DNA of 10,036 bases from Bacteroidota bacterium (lineage in GTDB: Bacteria; Bacteroidota; Bacteroidia; Bacteroidales; Paludibacteraceae). This document shows, piece after piece, positions 5,599 to 10,036 of the stretch (position 1 is the first letter of the stretch; each line of letters opens with the position of its first letter). Under the pieces are notes generated by a model that did no database searches, had not been told where the DNA came from, and was given only the letters and a program-made list of their open reading frames with translations. A program made the translations under genes and the position numbers. The stretch lies in assembly GCA_022709605.1 (NCBI GenBank), contig JAKLIM010000108.1, positions 1 through 10,036 of the forward strand. The letters run 5' to 3'.

Positions 5599-8500
5599 AT
5601 GAAAAATCTACAATTTCTCAGAAAGTATTTAATAATAATACTTTCATTCATAGGTGCTTCATCGTTGTTTTCACAATTCAGCGTGAATTTAAATTTACTA
5701 CCACCCTACTCTCCTTTTTATCGCGATTATATTGGTTATACCACCAATAATACCAAAACCATCGTTACTTTAACGTACATGAATCCAACGAGTAATGCTC
5801 CTGTCAGGGTTTTTCTCAGCGCATCATTACGTAAAGACGACAACAGCATTACGGCTCAGTTGAAGGAGAACTATCGGCCGGGAATCCCTATCATTTTATT
5901 GCCCAATATTCCGCAAACTTTAACCGGGGCCCAACTCCGGAATATTTTCGGGAATGGCACTACCAACGACCTCGAAATGACAGGAATAACCACGCAGGAT
6001 GTAGTAACGAATCAAGCCATGCCAGAAGGCACCTACAACATTTGCATTAAACTGAAAGGGTATGATACCAATACATTACTTGCCGAAACTTGCCGCTCGA
6101 TGTTCATTGCATACAGCGAACCACCACAGATCATTACACCCGTGAACAACATGACTGAGGTAGCAAAAAATCCTCAATATGTTAATGTTAGTTGGTCGCC
6201 TGTAACTCCATTTACACAAGGTATGAGCTATCGACTCAGAATGGTGAAATTACTTCCCGGTTTAAGCGCTTACGATGCCATCAATTACTCGACTCAGGTA
6301 GTGCTCGAAAAATCGAACATAAAAACAACCAATTTCCCACTTGATTTGTCCAGCGGAGTAAAACTCGACACCGGCTCCGTGTATGTTTTGCAAGTGACCG
6401 GAATAACACCTACGGCTTTTATAAAAAACGATGGAAAAAGCGAGCCTGTTCAGTTCATTTATAAAAACTTGTCGAAATTTAAACCCGATATTATAATTCC
6501 ACAAAATAAAACTACCGATTTTACATTCTTAAATCCTAAACCAAACCTGAATAATATACCCGATACCTTAAAAGTAAGGAACGATTCGAGTTTACTCATT
6601 AATTGGTGTTGGATAAAACAAATAAATAAGGATACATCATTTATTAACGACAAAGAAATTATTGAAAATCTTGGTATTCAGCACTATGTATTGGATATAA
6701 AGAAACTAAAAAACAGCAAATCGAATCCAAATTCGAACCAGACATTTAACTTCAGTGAGTCATTTCAAAAAATTGACAGCACCGGAATGATTAAAAACTT
6801 TGTGCAATTGAATGATTCAGCTACTACAGTAGCTGGTTTCGAAGATGGTGCCACTTACAAAGCCACTTTGAGTTATTTTGATGCTAATAATAAACTTCTT
6901 GATAAAAAAACAAGTAACGATTTCGTTTTCCGGAAACTGAAAGATGCCATCCCCATGGTTCAGGTACCTGTGCAGGCTGTATTAAAATATGGCTTCAAAA
7001 ATTTCCCCGAAATTTATCCGGTGATTAAAACCGAAATTACAGTGGAAGCGTATAAGGAACAGAATTCGAAATCGGCCGGAAATAAAAGAACCGGCTCAAA
7101 ATTAAATTTATTCAGTGAATTACCGGCTGAAGACATTGGTTACACAAAACGAAAATTCGTCAAAATTGCTTCGAAAGTGGTAACAACCGATACATTAGGT
7201 AGAATCACCACGAAGATTCCGATACCCGAAATATTCTTCGATACCGATTCAATTTGTTACCGATTGAAAATCAATAATAAATATTATGTCGATAAGGATT
7301 TTAGCACTCTCACAATGCCGGCAATCAAAAAAGATGCACTCATTAATTTCGGTCAATTGATTGCAAAAACCTATGCTTATCAACTTAAACTGAATGTGAG
7401 CAAACAATTTACACAATATCGGATTAAAGGAGATGAAAGTGGTCTGACAGTTGAATTGGCAGAACCATCCGTTAATGATTTTCAAACTCATTATGTTGGA
7501 AAAGATACAATAGCTCCCGGGCTACCTGTAGTACTATACCGTGTAAACAAGAAAGGTAAAATACCTGAAATTCCTACATTTGAAGGGAATATAACTTCAA
7601 AATCGGTAGCATTGGGTTCAGAATACGCATCTAATAAGGACAATATTACAGTTGTTGCGCTCGGAGTCACAAAACTAGAAAAAGACAGCACTTATGTTAC
7701 TTTCGAAAAACTGCTAAGTTCTTGTTCCGATGAGAAATATCAAATTCTTGCAATCAAAAATTTAAAAGAATGGTTGAATTTAAACGAAAAAATTGAAGAC
7801 ATTGACATTTCCTTTGAAATGAATAAAAAAATTGCCGATGCGATTTACAAAGCAACTCAAAGTGGTACAGGTACCAATTTTGTTGACTCTGCAAAATTTA
7901 TTGCTGAACCCGAACCTTTTCATCTCCCATTCCCAGCGAATGTAAATAGTGAAGATGTATATTACCGAACTGCAAAAGCTAATTATAGTATTATTTCGTG
8001 CAAACCACCCACATCCATACTTCGGGGGCGATTATTTTATACCTGGAAATCAGATCCTAATTTGGTGAAGCGACCATTAGCAAATACCCATTTCAAAGTT
8101 ATGGTGGACTATGTCGATGGTGGATCAATAGGTAAAAATACATCAATTGGATCAGTTTGTTACACCAACCCGGGTCTTGCAAAAGCAACCGGTCATTCGT
8201 GCCAATCTACTTTTAAAGCAGATAATTCGGATGAGCCTATAGTTATTAACGATCAATATGCTACAATGGCAGAGGGTATGACTGACAACTTAGGAAATTT
8301 CAAAATTGAAGTAGTCAATATCAATAAAAAAGGCAGTCTGGGTTCAGGAACTTTAAACTCTGAGTCGAGCAATAGTAAACCTCCGGTGACAGGAAAAACC
8401 CCGAAACAAGAACTGGAAGAATTATTAAAAGGTGGTCCGGTAATTAATACTGTCGATCAATCGGGTTTTTTAGGGCAGGAAAATGCTGGTCTTCAGGGCT

Positions 8501-10036
8501 CTTTGAATGGAAATAATTTAAAAGTCGGATTTGATGCCGGATTAAATTCGTATGAAGTGAGCGGGATAAAAAATAAGGGCGGTGTGCAGAGTGGTGGTTT
8601 TATGAATATGGAATTTGCTCCCATTGATGAGTACGGACACGGTCCGCAACCATCAACTCCTGTAGCTACTCCGAACGAAACGCTTTCGACTAATTCCTCA
8701 ATCACAGATCTAAATAAATATACTGATTTTAGACGTACGTTTCGTATAGTTATCGACGGTGATGCTGCGCCTTATTATTATCCATCGGCCGAAGTAATTG
8801 AAATTCAACCTTTTGAAAATCAATCAACTCCGATTAACATTACTCATTTTGTTCGTGAATTCACTGTATTGGCCAAAACAGTTGATGCTGATGGTGGTGC
8901 GGCATTATCCGAAATGCAGGTTACACTTTTCAGAGGACCCGATAAACCCGAAAAACTGCCGTTAGGCGAAGGCGATGGAAAATATACCTATAAAGAACTG
9001 AATAGTCCCGTTTATGACAGTATAAATGCTCAGATCGAAACTGATGTCAAAGAATTTCAAAACAATTTTGACTATTCACAAAAGTTTGAACAACTCTGGC
9101 CTTCGCAAGGGGTGGAGGCCAAAGGATCAAGTTTTGGCAAGACTTTACCTTCTTTATTGCAATCTGAATTCGATAATTATTACGTCCAGGCATCGAGTTA
9201 TGTAAATACCGGAACAAAATTTTACAAAGCCACGATTAATGAAATCCCTGTATTTGAGGATAAAACTACGAACTGGGCAAATCCTGAAATACCCATAAGG
9301 GAATTAATTATAAAACTTCAACCACTACCAAGCAGGGCTTTAGTAAGGGTAATGGATGGTGTTTCGAAAAAAAATCTGACTACCGACCAGAAAACCATAG
9401 CCATTTTTTCAAAATCAATTTTATTGACTTCCAATAACTTTAAAACACAACAAATAGATAAGTATGGTTACGCCGAAATGATTGCGTACAATAATACTGA
9501 TTTTGGTAACATGATAAATTCAGGATCTGATTCAACAAAAATTTACTTTTTTGCTGTAGCCAATGGTTATAAATTTTCGACACAACAGGAAAAACACTCT
9601 TTTCTTAAATTTGGAAAACAAGCAACGCCTATTATTTCATTAATGCCAAAAGCACTTATCAAAGGTCGCATAATTAATGCCGATATGCCAACAAATAATT
9701 CAGGGAATAACTCAACGCAGATCAACTATAATTTATTGAATGGCGTACGTTGTTATCTGCAAGCCGATTCCGGAAAAATATTCGAAACTGACGATTTTGG
9801 CAATTTTGAAAATATTCCGATTGCTCCGAATGTTGGTACCCGTTTTAAAATTATCCCCAAAGATGTAGCTTGGTTCGATACAGCTTATGTACTTTCGGTG
9901 GCTGATGCAAAAAAACAGGAAATAAAAAAGGAAGAAATTATAGTTTGTATAGATCCTGACCTGGAAGGATTAATTCCGGAGTTTTTGCAAAATCGCCATA
10001 AAGATATAGAAGATATAAAAAAATATCTTGAAGAAG
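5599..10036 (+). CDS. Giant secreted multi-domain beta-sandwich protein, TANFOR-like N-terminus (3' end outside window)
   Basis: The frame is open from the ATG at 5599 to the window edge, 1479 codons without a stop, so the protein is larger still. A signal peptide (MKNLQFLRKY, then LIIILSFIGA) probably ends at LFS/QF, residue 25. Residues 26-174, with LNLLPPYSPFYRDY and PEGTYNICIKL, resemble the region databases call TANFOR in large Bacteroidota surface proteins; this is from memory. Fibronectin III-like modules follow: about 175-290 (VNVSWSPV with Trp199, YRLRMVKL) and 295-450 (LLINWCW at 332-338). Later segments look like carboxypeptidase-regulatory or Cna-B-like domains: about 455-574, 805-925 (LRGRLFYTWKSD, PLANTHFKV, DNLGNFKIEV), 1075-1120 (VREFTVLAKT), and 1350-1450 (KGRIINAD, TDDFGNFENI). 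No catalytic motif, membrane segment or sorting signal is visible; a C-terminal T9SS signal could lie beyond the window. It lies 18 nt after the barrel gene. Confidence 0.85.
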   Translation, partial: MKNLQFLRKYLIIILSFIGASSLFSQFSVNLNLLPPYSPFYRDYIGYTTNNTKTIVTLTYMNPTSNAPVRVFLSASLRKDDNSITAQLKENYRPGIPIILLPNIPQTLTGAQLRNIFGNGTTNDLEMTGITTQDVVTNQAMPEGTYNICIKLKGYDTNTLLAETCRSMFIAYSEPPQIITPVNNMTEVAKNPQYVNVSWSPVTPFTQGMSYRLRMVKLLPGLSAYDAINYSTQVVLEKSNIKTTNFPLDLSSGVKLDTGSVYVLQVTGITPTAFIKNDGKSEPVQFIYKNLSKFKPDIIIPQNKTTDFTFLNPKPNLNNIPDTLKVRNDSSLLINWCWIKQINKDTSFINDKEIIENLGIQHYVLDIKKLKNSKSNPNSNQTFNFSESFQKIDSTGMIKNFVQLNDSATTVAGFEDGATYKATLSYFDANNKLLDKKTSNDFVFRKLKDAIPMVQVPVQAVLKYGFKNFPEIYPVIKTEITVEAYKEQNSKSAGNKRTGSKLNLFSELPAEDIGYTKRKFVKIASKVVTTDTLGRITTKIPIPEIFFDTDSICYRLKINNKYYVDKDFSTLTMPAIKKDALINFGQLIAKTYAYQLKLNVSKQFTQYRIKGDESGLTVELAEPSVNDFQTHYVGKDTIAPGLPVVLYRVNKKGKIPEIPTFEGNITSKSVALGSEYASNKDNITVVALGVTKLEKDSTYVTFEKLLSSCSDEKYQILAIKNLKEWLNLNEKIEDIDISFEMNKKIADAIYKATQSGTGTNFVDSAKFIAEPEPFHLPFPANVNSEDVYYRTAKANYSIISCKPPTSILRGRLFYTWKSDPNLVKRPLANTHFKVMVDYVDGGSIGKNTSIGSVCYTNPGLAKATGHSCQSTFKADNSDEPIVINDQYATMAEGMTDNLGNFKIEVVNINKKGSLGSGTLNSESSNSKPPVTGKTPKQELEELLKGGPVINTVDQSGFLGQENAGLQGSLNGNNLKVGFDAGLNSYEVSGIKNKGGVQSGGFMNMEFAPIDEYGHGPQPSTPVATPNETLSTNSSITDLNKYTDFRRTFRIVIDGDAAPYYYPSAEVIEIQPFENQSTPINITHFVREFTVLAKTVDADGGAALSEMQVTLFRGPDKPEKLPLGEGDGKYTYKELNSPVYDSINAQIETDVKEFQNNFDYSQKFEQLWPSQGVEAKGSSFGKTLPSLLQSEFDNYYVQASSYVNTGTKFYKATINEIPVFEDKTTNWANPEIPIRELIIKLQPLPSRALVRVMDGVSKKNLTTDQKTIAIFSKSILLTSNNFKTQQIDKYGYAEMIAYNNTDFGNMINSGSDSTKIYFFAVANGYKFSTQQEKHSFLKFGKQATPIISLMPKALIKGRIINADMPTNNSGNNSTQINYNLLNGVRCYLQADSGKIFETDDFGNFENIPIAPNVGTRFKIIPKDVAWFDTAYVLSVADAKKQEIKKEEIIVCIDPDLEGLIPEFLQNRHKDIEDIKKYLEE

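Noticed and set aside
6262..8705. Several minus-strand frames of 64-80 codons opposite the giant gene
   Set aside because: The plus frame is open throughout with a coherent signal peptide and domain pattern; the short opposite frames lack motifs and are expected by chance.
1..10036. tRNA or rRNA genes, CRISPR array, transposase or integrase genes
   Set aside because: I found no such sequence on either strand; the inverted repeats present are short and do not flank a transposase.

Overview
The window looks like chromosomal DNA from a member of the Bacteroidota. It is AT-rich, several genes are preceded by the Bacteroidota -7 element TAnnTTTG, Shine-Dalgarno sequences are not evident, and the fabF-acpP pair lies divergent to purN, an arrangement I know from this phylum. 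The exact genus cannot be read from the sequence.

Layout. (1) Positions 1-424, minus strand: the start of fabF (cut by the window edge) and, upstream of it, a complete acpP; this is the core fatty-acid synthesis pair. (2) 576-1145, plus: purN (purine synthesis), divergent from acpP; its stop codon lies inside a palindromic element. (3) 1146-1386: a gene-free stretch with the palindrome, a small imperfect direct repeat, and the promoter and probable operator of the next operon. (4) 1387-2261: a RES-Xre type II toxin-antitoxin module, an MbcA/ParS-like antitoxin overlapping a RES-domain toxin by 4 nt. (5) 2410-3510: ychF, a conserved P-loop ATPase, with a good -7 element, two leader or upstream dyads and a strong intrinsic terminator behind it. 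(6) 3605-3831: an AT-rich promoter region with a long dyad over the -33 element and a leader of about 125 nt. (7) 3832-10036: two closely spaced plus-strand genes, an uncharacterised outer-membrane beta-barrel of 582 residues and a giant secreted multi-domain beta-sandwich protein. The latter is open for 1479 codons with no stop before the window ends; its N-terminus resembles what databases call the TANFOR region.

How the genes work together. fabF, acpP, purN and ychF are housekeeping genes. The toxin-antitoxin pair is an accessory module set between them, with a toxin family known to attack NAD+ or to ADP-ribosylate. The barrel and giant protein are the least described part: one promoter, an 18-nt gap, both with signal peptides, one built to sit in the outer membrane and the other apparently a long surface or periplasmic chain of Ig-like domains. 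I infer that they work as a pair (surface display, anchoring or export of a fibre-like protein), but nothing in the sequence proves a function.
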